Origin: Armatimonadota bacterium
Lineage (GTDB): Bacteria; Armatimonadota; SYMT01
Assembly: GCA_020696885.1 (NCBI GenBank)
Contig: JAJFMS010000266.1
Span: 1-7,267, forward strand
Length of the DNA stretch: 7,267 nt
Reading direction: 5' to 3'
This document shows positions 1 through 6,026 of the stretch, piece after piece; within the stretch, counting starts at the first letter, position 1; each line of letters opens with the position of its first letter. The notes under the pieces were generated by a model. The model was given only the letters and a program-made list of their open reading frames with translations. It was not told the origin of the DNA and did not search any database. A program made the translations under genes and the position numbers.

Positions 1-2
1 CC

Positions 3-653
3 GCTCTCGTCCGCAATTGCCTGGACGACCACCGGCCGGCGATCGAGGCGTCCGGACTGACCCTATCCGCGGAGCTGCCGGAATCGCCGCTCTACGTGCA
101 CGGAGACCCCACGCGCCTCTCCCAGGTGGCGTCAAACCTCCTGAGCAACGCGATCAAGTTCAGCAACCCCTCGGGTCAGATCGATGTGCAGGTGTATCCT
201 AACGCAGCGGGCCGGCAGGCAGTCCTACGGGTGGGGGATACCGGCGTGGGCATCTCGCCGGATCTGCAGGCGCACATCTGGGATGCGTTTACGCAGGAAG
301 ACCGGAGCCTGGACCGCAGCCGCGGCGGACTGGGGCTGGGCCTGGCATTGGTGCGCGGCCTGGTGGAGCTGCATGGCGGCACCGCCCGCGCGGAGAGCGA
401 CGGCGTGGGCCGGGGAGCGGCCTTCGGATCCTGGTGGTGGATGACAACCGGGACGCGGCGGACACGCTCTGTGATCTACTCACCATCTACGACTACCAGG
501 TGGAAGTTGCCTACTCCGGCCCGGACGCCCTGGAGTCCGCCCGCCGCTTCCGGCCGGACATCGTGCTCTGCGACATCGGGCTGCCTGAAATGGACGGGTA
601 CGCGGTGGCACGAGAGCTGCGTCGCCAGCCCGCCACCGCCCGCATCCGGCTAA
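3..653 (+). CDS. Hybrid sensor histidine kinase, C-terminal ATPase part (5' partial, frame disrupted)
   Basis: This is the C-terminal catalytic part of a histidine kinase, which binds ATP and phosphorylates a conserved His in a dimerisation domain lying upstream of the window. Counting from the codon at 3, the N-box is at residues 45-54 (NLLSNA core), the G1 box at 79-83 (DTGVG), an F-box Phe at about 96 and the G2 box at 108-113 (GGLGLG). Homology holds to about residue 141 (base 425, GRGAAF). The final beta-strand normally seen in this domain (an F-x-V-x-LP type ending) is missing. Beyond base 425 the frame stays open to a TAA at 651-653, but the peptide is Trp- and Pro-rich, low-complexity and not kinase-like; the same DNA in the next frame encodes a receiver domain. 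The original gene was therefore most likely one hybrid kinase-receiver protein. Whether the break is biological or a sequence error cannot be decided here. Confidence 0.85.
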   Translation, partial: ALVRNCLDDHRPAIEASGLTLSAELPESPLYVHGDPTRLSQVASNLLSNAIKFSNPSGQIDVQVYPNAAGRQAVLRVGDTGVGISPDLQAHIWDAFTQEDRSLDRSRGGLGLGLALVRGLVELHGGTARAESDGVGRGAAFGSWWWMTTGTRRTRSVIYSPSTTTRWKLPTPARTPWSPPAASGRTSCSATSGCLKWTGTRWHESCVASPPPPASG

Positions 654-790
654 TCGCGGTGACCGGCTACGGGCAGGAGGAGGACATCCGCCGTACCCGT
701 GAGGCCGGCTTTAGCCACCACCTGACGAAGCCGGTTGATCCCGACCGGTTGTGCGGTCTGCTCACCCAGTTGTCGCTCGACCCGTCGTGA
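434..790 (+). CDS. Response regulator receiver (REC) domain, probable C-terminal domain of the hybrid kinase
   Basis: This is a full receiver domain that accepts a phosphoryl group on Asp. Counting from the GTG at 434, it has the acidic pair D3-D4, the phospho-acceptor D47 in a CDIGLPEMDG motif, the signalling Thr T77 (AVTGYG) and the conserved K99 (LTKP). No DNA-binding output domain follows; TGA is at 788-790. The GTG is an unlikely real start. It falls inside the first beta-strand, whose normal beginning (R-I-L-V-V) is encoded just upstream at 425-439 in the same frame, and no well-spaced Shine-Dalgarno sequence precedes it. This frame is open upstream to about 203 and overlaps the kinase frame. 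The best reading is the C-terminal receiver of a hybrid kinase, now one frame away (-1) from it. A stand-alone receiver translated from a cryptic start is the alternative. Confidence 0.85.
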   Translation: MVDDNRDAADTLCDLLTIYDYQVEVAYSGPDALESARRFRPDIVLCDIGLPEMDGYAVARELRRQPATARIRLIAVTGYGQEEDIRRTREAGFSHHLTKPVDPDRLCGLLTQLSLDPS

Positions 791-802
791 CCCACCGCCT
801 GT

Positions 803-980
803 GTAAAAGAAGCGAGTCATGGCGAAGGCCCGTCTTTTGGGCCTGTGGCCATCCCAACCGTCACGGATCCTGCCAAACGCCGAAGCACCCGGGCCTGGTA
901 CGGCTCCACCCTCGGGATTGCCACAGCGCCACGGGAGCACGGTGAAAGACCAAGAGGGCGATGGGCGCTTCGCAATGACC
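803..980 (-). repeat. Palindromic (MITE/REP-like) repeat, copy 1
   Basis: Read on the minus strand, this 178-bp block matches 3305-3470. By hand alignment about 142 of 166 aligned positions agree, with 12 extra bases here, mostly one 11-base insertion. The element is built as nested inverted repeats: outer arms 816-827 (GTCATGGCGAAG) and 968-979 (CTTCGCAATGAC), inner arms 843-855 (CTGTGGCCATCCC) and 914-926 (GGGATTGCCACAG). It occupies most of the 791-1083 gap, starting 12 bases after the receiver stop. No coding potential or transposase is visible, so it would be non-autonomous if mobile. Apart from this repeat, I see only a possible weak promoter near 1071 in this gap. Confidence 0.85.
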
Positions 981-1070
981 GGGAAGGGCAGGGGCACGGC
1001 TCGCTCGCGTGATCGACAGGTGGAAGGCCCATGCGCGCCGCCCGTTCGGCACCCGTCCGGTCTCGTTTGC

Positions 1071-1076
1071 GATACT
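1071..1076 (+). promoter_or_regulatory. Possible -10 element for a leaderless methyltransferase mRNA
   Basis: GATACT lies 7 bases before the GTG at 1084, which is the distance expected between a -10 hexamer and a transcription start that coincides with the start codon. No purine-rich Shine-Dalgarno sequence is seen between them (CTTCTCC). No convincing -35 box is found 16-18 bases upstream. This is a weak, inferred site. Confidence 0.2.
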
Positions 1077-1083
1077 CTTCTCC

Positions 1084-2154
1084 GTGAAGCGATCCATCCT
1101 TCCGCTGCTCGCCTGCCCGACCGCGCCGGGCGGAGCCAATTGCGGCGGCTCACTCTCGCCCCGCGGCATCGACGGGCTACCGTTGCGCGAAGCCGAGGCC
1201 GATGCGGACGAGCTCCTCGAGGGCGCGCTCCGGTGCGGCACCTGCGGCACCACCTTCCCGATTCTTTCGGGGGTGGCCATCCTCCACCCCCAACCGGAAG
1301 ACTACCTGGGCCGGTTTTACCATTCCCTGATCCGGGACGTGGACCGGCACGGCTGGCTCTCTCCCGAAGCGCGGGCCTGGCTGACCCGGCGGTTTAGCAA
1401 AGACCGTCGCCGCGAGGAGTACGGCGCCGACTTCCGCTTCTCCCAGCAGTTCGAAGATCCCTGGGAGGTGGCCCGCGCGATGACCCCGGATCCAGCCCGG
1501 GCATACGGTCCCTTTGCGGACTGGCTGCGCGCCAACCGGGGCCAGGGGCCTTACGATATCCTCGCCGGCTGGGCGGCCGAGCTCCCCAGCGACCGGCACC
1601 TGGTGCTGGACGCCGGGTGCGGCGGCGGCGGCCTGGTGGCGCGGATCGCGTCGCGGTTCGGGTCCGCGTTCGGGCTGGACCTCTCCTTCCTGGCCATCCT
1701 GCTCGCCCGTCGTACGGTACTCCACCGCCCCGAAGCAGAGCGCTCCTACATCTTGCGGACCCGCATCGACCAGGAGTTGGAGCGGCCGCTCTCCGTGAAG
1801 CGAGCCGACAACGCCGAGTTCGTGGTGGGCGACGCGACGGCGCTACCGTTCCCCTCTAGCCTCTTCGACGCGGTCTGCAGCAGCAACATCATCGACATCG
1901 TGGGGATCGACGGTCCGCTGGACGCCGCAGTGCGGGTACTGCGTCCGAACGGCTTGTTCCTGCTCACGGATCCGTTCTACTTCCGTACCGGGCAGGCGCC
2001 CGAGGGCGATCCGCTGAAAGCGCTGCGAGGGCACTTCCGCCGTCGCGGCCTGAAGTTAGAAGCGGAGCGAGATGCGGTACCCTGGGCCTGGGCCACCTAC
2101 GACCGGCACTGGCGCGTGTACTTCAGCTACTGCGCCGCCACCCGCAAAAGTTAG
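1084..2154 (+). CDS. Trm112-like zinc ribbon plus class I SAM-dependent methyltransferase
   Basis: This 356-residue protein is a predicted S-adenosylmethionine-dependent methyltransferase of unknown substrate. The N-terminus (about 1-68) looks like a Trm112-type zinc ribbon: C11 and C20, then C51-x2-C54 followed by FPILSGVAIL, a typical Trm112 ending. A linker of about 100 residues follows. The Rossmann methyltransferase domain starts with motif I at 174-183 (VLDAGCGGGG), the acidic ribose-binding D199 in GLDLS, then GDATALPF at 249-256, and motif IV-VI-like VLRPNGLFLLTDPFYF at 285-300. No signal peptide is seen; it should be cytosolic. I chose GTG 1084 because the zinc ribbon begins at once (LLACP). 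An in-frame GTG at 1009 would add 25 residues without family resemblance. The fusion of a Trm112-like ribbon to a type-11 methyltransferase is known in bacteria, but the sequence does not show what is methylated (RNA, protein, quinone or another small molecule). TAG stop at 2152-2154 abuts repeat element A. Confidence 0.85.
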   Translation: MKRSILPLLACPTAPGGANCGGSLSPRGIDGLPLREAEADADELLEGALRCGTCGTTFPILSGVAILHPQPEDYLGRFYHSLIRDVDRHGWLSPEARAWLTRRFSKDRRREEYGADFRFSQQFEDPWEVARAMTPDPARAYGPFADWLRANRGQGPYDILAGWAAELPSDRHLVLDAGCGGGGLVARIASRFGSAFGLDLSFLAILLARRTVLHRPEAERSYILRTRIDQELERPLSVKRADNAEFVVGDATALPFPSSLFDAVCSSNIIDIVGIDGPLDAAVRVLRPNGLFLLTDPFYFRTGQAPEGDPLKALRGHFRRRGLKLEAERDAVPWAWATYDRHWRVYFSYCAATRKS

Positions 2155-2242
2155 TGATGGAGTGTTGGAGTGATGGAGTGCTGGAGTAATGGGTTGCCGG
2201 TGCGTCCCGACGGACGCGTTGCTACCATTACTCCAGCACTCC
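2155..2242 (+). repeat. Tandem repeat and large hairpin (element A)
   Basis: Two 16-bp units, 2155-2170 (TGATGGAGTGTTGGAG) and 2171-2186, differ at one base. Arm 2175-2192 is perfectly complementary to 2225-2242 (CCATTACTCCAGCACTCC), an 18-bp stem. Inside it, GCGTCC at 2202-2207 pairs with GGACGC at 2212-2217 around a 4-base loop, giving a two-tier hairpin. The element starts directly after the methyltransferase stop codon and ends 19 bases before the next gene. It could act as a terminator or attenuator, but no T-run follows. A related element (B) lies at 5957-6026. Confidence 0.8.
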
Positions 2243-2261
2243 CCCCTGGAGACGATCAGCA

Positions 2262-3227
2262 ATGCCTCCGAAGCCACCAACTCCTGGAACTCCTAACCTG
2301 CGCGCGTCGCTTGCGGGCGTGCTGATCGGGGCGCTGGTCGGCGCTCTCGCCCTGGTGGTGGTGAGCCCCTCGCTGCGCGGCGGAGCGCGTCCCGAGCCGA
2401 CCCGGGAGAACCCCGGCATCGTGAACCCGGCGCCGCTCGCCAACGCCCCGGCACCGGAGGCTCCCACCCAGAACGCGCCCGTGGAGCCGGCGCCGGACCC
2501 GCCCAACCCGGCGGTAAGCGTGGACCTGGAGGCGCTGAACCGGCTGCTGGAGGCCGAAAGCGCTCGCCTTACCGGCACGGTGAGCGTGCACGTGCGCCTG
2601 GACGGCGGTGGGGAGGCAGGGAGGCGAGCCACGGAGCCGCAGCCGGCCGCCAGCGTCATCAAGCTGCCGCTGATGGTGGTGCTGGAAGATGCGTGGCTTA
2701 CCGGTGGGCTGAAGCGCGTGGCGCGGGATGAAGCAGCGCTCCGGAAGGCGATCACGCTCAGTGACAACCCCAGCGCCGACCGGATCATCGACCAACTCGG
2801 CACGGCACGCATCAACACCTGGCTGGAAGCGCACGGTTACACGCAGACCCGGCTGCGCCACAAGATGGCGGGACCCCGCCCGGATGGCGTCAACACCGTC
2901 TCCGCCGCGGAGATGACGCGGATGGCCCTGGAGATCGCGCGGGAGGAATGCGTGAGCCCCGAGGCCAGTTCGGAGATGCGCACCTTACTGCTGGCGCAGA
3001 CCCGCCGCACCCGCATCCCGGCGGGGCTACCGGAAGGGGCGGTGAGCGGCAACAAGACCGGCACGCTCCGCGGCATCGTCAACGACGTGGCGTTCGTGGA
3101 GACACCGGGAGGCCTGCGCTACGCGATGGCGGTCCTGATCACCAACGCCGGAGAGGACGCCGCCACGAGCAAAGCGATCGCGGGGCTCAGCCGCAAAGTC
3201 TACGACCTGCTTACCGCTTCCCGGTAA
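2262..3227 (+). CDS. Membrane-anchored class A beta-lactamase-like serine hydrolase
   Basis: This 321-residue protein belongs to the penicillin-binding-protein/class A beta-lactamase fold. Residues 14-35 form a hydrophobic N-terminal segment (SLAGVLIGALVGALALVVV core), read as a signal anchor. A Pro/Ala-rich linker (36-84) leads to an extracytoplasmic catalytic domain. The nucleophile motif is S131-V-I-K134, the second motif S167-D-N169 (SDNPSADRIID), and the third K265-T-G267. Two features are unlike true class A beta-lactamases. The SxxK-to-SDN spacing is 36 residues rather than about 60, and no omega-loop ExxLN (Glu166) is seen in the matching region (about 195-212, LRHKMAGPRPDGVNTV). Without that deacylating Glu, efficient antibiotic hydrolysis is unlikely; a cell-wall peptidase, esterase or penicillin-binding role is plausible. 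ATG 2262 is chosen with GGAGA at 2248-2252, 9 bases upstream. No lipobox Cys is visible. Confidence 0.85.
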   Translation: MPPKPPTPGTPNLRASLAGVLIGALVGALALVVVSPSLRGGARPEPTRENPGIVNPAPLANAPAPEAPTQNAPVEPAPDPPNPAVSVDLEALNRLLEAESARLTGTVSVHVRLDGGGEAGRRATEPQPAASVIKLPLMVVLEDAWLTGGLKRVARDEAALRKAITLSDNPSADRIIDQLGTARINTWLEAHGYTQTRLRHKMAGPRPDGVNTVSAAEMTRMALEIAREECVSPEASSEMRTLLLAQTRRTRIPAGLPEGAVSGNKTGTLRGIVNDVAFVETPGGLRYAMAVLITNAGEDAATSKAIAGLSRKVYDLLTASR

Positions 3228-3242
3228 GGCCGGAACGCCGGG

Positions 3243-3284
3243 GCTTGCCCGCGAAACACGCGAAAGAACGCGAAAGGGGCAAGC
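3243..3284 (+). repeat. CGCGAAA tandem repeat inside a hairpin loop
   Basis: Three near-identical CGCGAAA units begin at 3250, 3259 and 3269 (spacing 9 then 10). They lie mostly in the loop between perfect 8-bp arms, GCTTGCCC at 3243-3250 and GGGCAAGC at 3277-3284. It begins 16 bases after the stop codon of the beta-lactamase-like gene. No T-run follows, so a classical terminator is not supported. Confidence 0.7.
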
Positions 3285-3304
3285 GAGGGGCGTCTCCGCC
3301 TCCT

Positions 3305-3470
3305 GGTCATTGCGAAGCGCCCATCGTCCTCATCGGTTCTCGCCGTGCTGTGGCAATCCCAAAGGTTGAGCGTACCAAGCCAGGGTACTTCGACGTCTGG
3401 CGGGATCCGTACCGGCTGGGCTGGCCACAGGCGCTAAAGACGCGCCTTCGCCATGACTCGCTTGTTTTAC
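3305..3470 (+). repeat. Palindromic (MITE/REP-like) repeat, copy 2
   Basis: This is the second copy of the repeat at 803-980, in opposite orientation; the first 22 bases after 3305 are identical between copies. Outer arms are 3306-3317 (GTCATTGCGAAG) and 3446-3457 (CTTCGCCATGAC); inner arms are 3348-3360 (CTGTGGCAATCCC) and 3418-3430 (GGGCTGGCCACAG). Ends and inner arms are better conserved than the segments between them. With the CGCGAAA hairpin and the convergent hairpin it fills the 3228-3535 gap, where I see no gene. Confidence 0.85.
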
Positions 3471-3481
3471 GGACACGTTAC

Positions 3482-3527
3482 TCCCGGAAGGGGTGCCACG
3501 CCACTTGACGTGACACCCCTTCCGGGA
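3482..3527. terminator. Strong hairpin between convergent genes, possible bidirectional terminator
   Basis: Arm 3482-3500 (TCCCGGAAGGGGTGCCACG) pairs with 3509-3527 (CGTGACACCCCTTCCGGGA) with a single C-A mismatch and an 8-base loop. It sits 8 bases after the stop of the minus-strand GH15 gene and downstream of the plus-strand beta-lactamase-like gene, as expected for a shared terminator. Neither side has a clear T-run, so termination is inferred from position and stem strength. Confidence 0.6.
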
Positions 3528-3535
3528 AACCAAGC

Positions 3536-5467
3536 TCAGGACGACTCGTGGTGGGGGGTCCAGCCGTCCGGCACGTCGCGGATGAGGCGGCCGAGGTCCT
3601 GCAGCAGGATGATAAGCCAGGCGTGGCTCCAGGCGAGCGGTGCCGCGCTGGCGGGGGCGCCGGTGTGCTTGTCGCTCTGCTCCGGGATCAGGTCGTGGAG
3701 CATCGCGTGCTTCAGACACCAGTTGAGATGACGGTACACCTCGTTCACCTGACCGGTCTCTGCGAAGTAGAGCCCCAGCCAGATGGCGCTGAGCGACCAC
3801 GGGTTGCCGCCCACGAACAGGTCGCTCGGGTACCGGCCCACCCCTTCGATCGGGTAGTCGACGGCTTCCTCCAGGCGCTGGACCGTGCGCACCATCTCCG
3901 GGCAATCCGGCGGGACCACGCGGAACGGAACCGCCAGGCCAATGTTGCTGATGTCCAGCAGGTAGTCCTTGCGCATGTGGAACCGCTGCGTGGGGTTCAC
4001 CTCGCCGACGAAGTAGCCGTTCTGCACCAGCTTGTCGTAGACCGCGCGCTTGAGGTTGTCCGCGGCAGCCCGCCAGCGCGCCGCCTCGGTCTCCTGCCCC
4101 ACCTCTCGCGCCGCGTTCGCTGCCGCCTGGAAGCCCGCCACCGCGGAGGCGTTGGTGTAGGTGAGGAAGCCGCCGGTCTCCTCCCACAGGTCCTGCTCCG
4201 AGTAGACCAGCTTGACCTTGGGGTCCGTGCGAGCGATCAGGTAGTTGGCCGCGCGCTGCAGGGTGGGCCACATCTCCACCAGGAAGCTCCGGTCCCGGGT
4301 GAGATCGAAGTGCTGCCAGGCGCCCCAGATAACGCTGGCCACCTGGTCTACCTGGATCCCTGCCCAGTGGCGCCGGCCATCCGTGTAGTGGTTCTGGTAC
4401 CAGAGGCCATCGTGCATCTGGGTGCGCTTGCACCAGCGGTAGAACTTACGGGCTTCCTCATGGTAGCCGCACCGGTCCAGCGCCCAGGCCAGGTAGACGG
4501 CGTCGCGGGGCCAGCAGTAGCGGTAGTCCGGGGAGAGCGTCGGCGCGGCGATGAGAGAGCCGAACTTCCGGTCTTGCAGCAGCTTCAGGAGGAGGATGGA
4601 CCGCAGGTACAGCTCTTCCAGGCGCGCGTCGTGCAGCACCGGTAGGGAGCGCTTCCCGGTCTCCAGCCAGCCACGCCAATAGGTAACCGCCTCGCCGAGG
4701 AGCTGCGCCGGGGGCCGGGCTTCCAGGGCCGTGAGCGTATCTTCGGCCTCGAACAGCGTCATCCCGGCCACGAACATTACGGTGACCGAACAGGTGGCCT
4801 GGGGCTCGAGCCGGCGGTGCCACATCAGCGCGCTGGTGGCGCCGGTCGGGTCGCCGAATGCGTAGCGGTTCTCCTGCAGGTTACCGTCGCGCACGTCCAG
4901 GAACGCGTCCAGCGCGTCGCCCTCGCCCTGATAGGAGACGCCGCACTGGTAGGTATCCGGCTGGGGCAGCCCGGAGATCAACCACACCACCTGGGCTTCG
5001 ATCGCCTTGTCCCAGGGATGGCCGCGGTAGCGGACCACGTGGTTGTCCAGCCGGTTGTAGTAGGCGACGTTGTAGCCGAACTCACCCTTGTGGTCGGCGA
5101 CGGACGAGGCCTCCGTGTGGAACAGATCCAGCGTGATCGGCTCGTCGGAGGTGTTCTGGACTTCCAGCGTGCGGATGGCGCCCGGCAGGTCCGGATGCAC
5201 GAAGTCCACCACCCGCGCCCGCAGTTCCGGGCGCAGGTAGGAGGTCTGGAGGACGTTGGTATCTTCCAGGTAACGCTGCTCCACCTGGAACTCCGGGGGC
5301 GCCAGCCAGACGCACTCCCCCGTTTCCCGGTAGTGGAGACCGAACTGAGATTGGACGAGGTGCCGGAAAAAACCGATGGACGGATAGAACGCCTCGGTCA
5401 TCGCGCCGTCCGCGCGGACCTTGGCGAGCATCTCGCCGTTGCCGATCACCCCGAAATCCGAACTCAT
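3536..5467 (-). CDS. Glycoside hydrolase family 15 (glucoamylase-like)
   Basis: This 643-residue inverting glycosidase is predicted to release glucose from the non-reducing ends of alpha-glucans. The N-terminal half (about 1-270) has the beta-sandwich type domain of prokaryotic GH15 enzymes, starting GVIGNGEMLAKV...FYPSIG. The (alpha/alpha)6 barrel follows, with RYCWPRDAVYLAWAL at 316-330 (substrate-binding WPRD 319-322), the general acid in DLWEE (E429 by analogy with glucoamylases) and the general base E596 in LIPEQ, followed by LAWSHAWL. No signal peptide is present, so the substrate is probably internal glycogen or maltodextrin. Some GH15 members are trehalases or glucodextranases; specificity cannot be read here, and the gene order favours alpha-glucan use. 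The ATG overlaps the upstream USP stop (ATGA, 5464-5467), and an AGGA at 5476-5479 lies 8 bases before it, implying translational coupling. It is the last gene of the minus-strand operon. Confidence 0.92.
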   Translation of the reverse strand: MSSDFGVIGNGEMLAKVRADGAMTEAFYPSIGFFRHLVQSQFGLHYRETGECVWLAPPEFQVEQRYLEDTNVLQTSYLRPELRARVVDFVHPDLPGAIRTLEVQNTSDEPITLDLFHTEASSVADHKGEFGYNVAYYNRLDNHVVRYRGHPWDKAIEAQVVWLISGLPQPDTYQCGVSYQGEGDALDAFLDVRDGNLQENRYAFGDPTGATSALMWHRRLEPQATCSVTVMFVAGMTLFEAEDTLTALEARPPAQLLGEAVTYWRGWLETGKRSLPVLHDARLEELYLRSILLLKLLQDRKFGSLIAAPTLSPDYRYCWPRDAVYLAWALDRCGYHEEARKFYRWCKRTQMHDGLWYQNHYTDGRRHWAGIQVDQVASVIWGAWQHFDLTRDRSFLVEMWPTLQRAANYLIARTDPKVKLVYSEQDLWEETGGFLTYTNASAVAGFQAAANAAREVGQETEAARWRAAADNLKRAVYDKLVQNGYFVGEVNPTQRFHMRKDYLLDISNIGLAVPFRVVPPDCPEMVRTVQRLEEAVDYPIEGVGRYPSDLFVGGNPWSLSAIWLGLYFAETGQVNEVYRHLNWCLKHAMLHDLIPEQSDKHTGAPASAAPLAWSHAWLIILLQDLGRLIRDVPDGWTPHHESS

Positions 5468-5916
5468 GCAGCGTTTCCTGTCCAGGCCTCTTCGTCTTCC
5501 TCAACGAAATCGTCCGCTTCGCCGCGGATCACCTTTCCCGTCGGGAGTACCAGCACCACCGGGCGATGCACCTGGCCGCTCAGCTCCGCGGCTTCCGGGC
5601 TGACCCGGTCTACATGAGGTAGACCGTTCTCGCCGTGGGCGCTCATCACCACCAGGTCGCACTGCTTAGCCACTTCGCTAAGCTTGCTTCGCGGATCGCC
5701 GACCTCCAGGCGCGTGTCGATGCGCACGCCCTGCGAGATGAACCGGCACCGGCGCCGGCCGTCTTCCAGCAAGAACCGGCCGCGCTCCAGATCCCCCAGC
5801 CGGCCCGAAGGCGCTACGTAGAGGAGCAGCAGCTCACCTTTAGGGTGGCGGCGCACGGCGTACTTCAATGCTTCGAGTGAAGACTGCGAGCCATCGATCG
5901 GTACCAACGTGATCAT
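5464..5916 (-). CDS. Universal stress protein (UspA family), single domain
   Basis: This 150-residue cytosolic protein has the UspA alpha/beta fold: an N-terminal strand with the nucleotide-pocket Asp (MITLVPIDGS, D8), helix SSLEALKYAV, strand ELLLLYVAP, and a C-terminal strand PVVLVLP (119-125). The canonical ATP-binding motif G-x2-G-x9-G-(S/T) is only half kept. G95 and G98 are present in SAHGENG, but the later Gly-Ser is replaced by E108-A109, so ATP binding may be lost. The tail (about 130-150) is unusually acidic (ADDFVEEDEE). ATG 5914-5916 is chosen because AAGGAG lies 7 bases upstream; a longer frame to 6027 would read through repeat element B and adds no family sequence. It sits between GH57 and GH15 genes and overlaps the latter by ATGA, suggesting co-expression and a possible regulatory role in alpha-glucan use (inference). 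Confidence 0.9.
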   Translation of the reverse strand: MITLVPIDGSQSSLEALKYAVRRHPKGELLLLYVAPSGRLGDLERGRFLLEDGRRRCRFISQGVRIDTRLEVGDPRSKLSEVAKQCDLVVMSAHGENGLPHVDRVSPEAAELSGQVHRPVVLVLPTGKVIRGEADDFVEEDEEAWTGNAA

Positions 5917-5923
5917 ATCACGG

Positions 5924-5929
5924 CTCCTT
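5924..5929 (-). promoter_or_regulatory. Shine-Dalgarno of the universal stress protein gene
   Basis: AAGGAG on the minus strand, 7 bases before the ATG at 5914-5916. It is the strongest ribosome binding site in the window and decides the USP start against the longer frame. Confidence 0.8.
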
Positions 5930-5956
5930 CCACGCTCCTCATTAAGGGAGCAATGA

Positions 5957-6026
5957 AGTGCTGGCGTGCTGGAGTAGATAGTTGGAGCACCCGAAATCTT
6001 GCTTCCAACGCTCCTCCACTCCATCA
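5957..6026 (-). repeat. Stop-abutting repeat (element B), related to element A
   Basis: Read on the minus strand, it starts with TGATGGAGTG (6026-6017) and ends with ACTCCAGCAC (5975-5966) plus a second GCCAGCACTTC, the same left and right arm words as element A and in the same order relative to the upstream gene. GTTGGAGCA at 5981-5989 pairs with TGCTTCCAAC at 6000-6009 with one bulged base; GGAGT at 5971-5975 can pair with ACTCC at 6018-6022. The copy is shorter and more degraded than A. It fills most of the GH57-USP gap. Confidence 0.65.

Noticed and set aside
1009..1083. 25-residue N-terminal extension of the methyltransferase
   Set aside because: It shows no family similarity; the zinc ribbon starts at the 1084 GTG. 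It is kept only as an alternative start.
3250..3277. CRISPR-like array at the CGCGAAA repeats
   Set aside because: Units are 7 bases with 2-3 base gaps, with no spacers or cas genes.
2948..3508. Plus-strand 186-codon frame overlapping the beta-lactamase-like gene and repeat copy 2
   Set aside because: It is an Arg/Gly-rich shadow frame that runs through the repeat and has no domain features.
3330..4433. Minus-strand 367-codon frame overlapping the GH15 gene
   Set aside because: It is a different frame of the same DNA, Pro/Arg/Gly-rich, and runs through the hairpin and repeat copy 2.
3548..4645. Long plus-strand open frame opposite the GH15 gene
   Set aside because: High GC keeps antisense frames open; the peptide shows no motif, while the minus strand has clear GH15 motifs.
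4817..5617. Plus-strand 266-codon open frame over the GH15 start and USP end
   Set aside because: It is antisense to two well-supported genes and has no recognisable domain.
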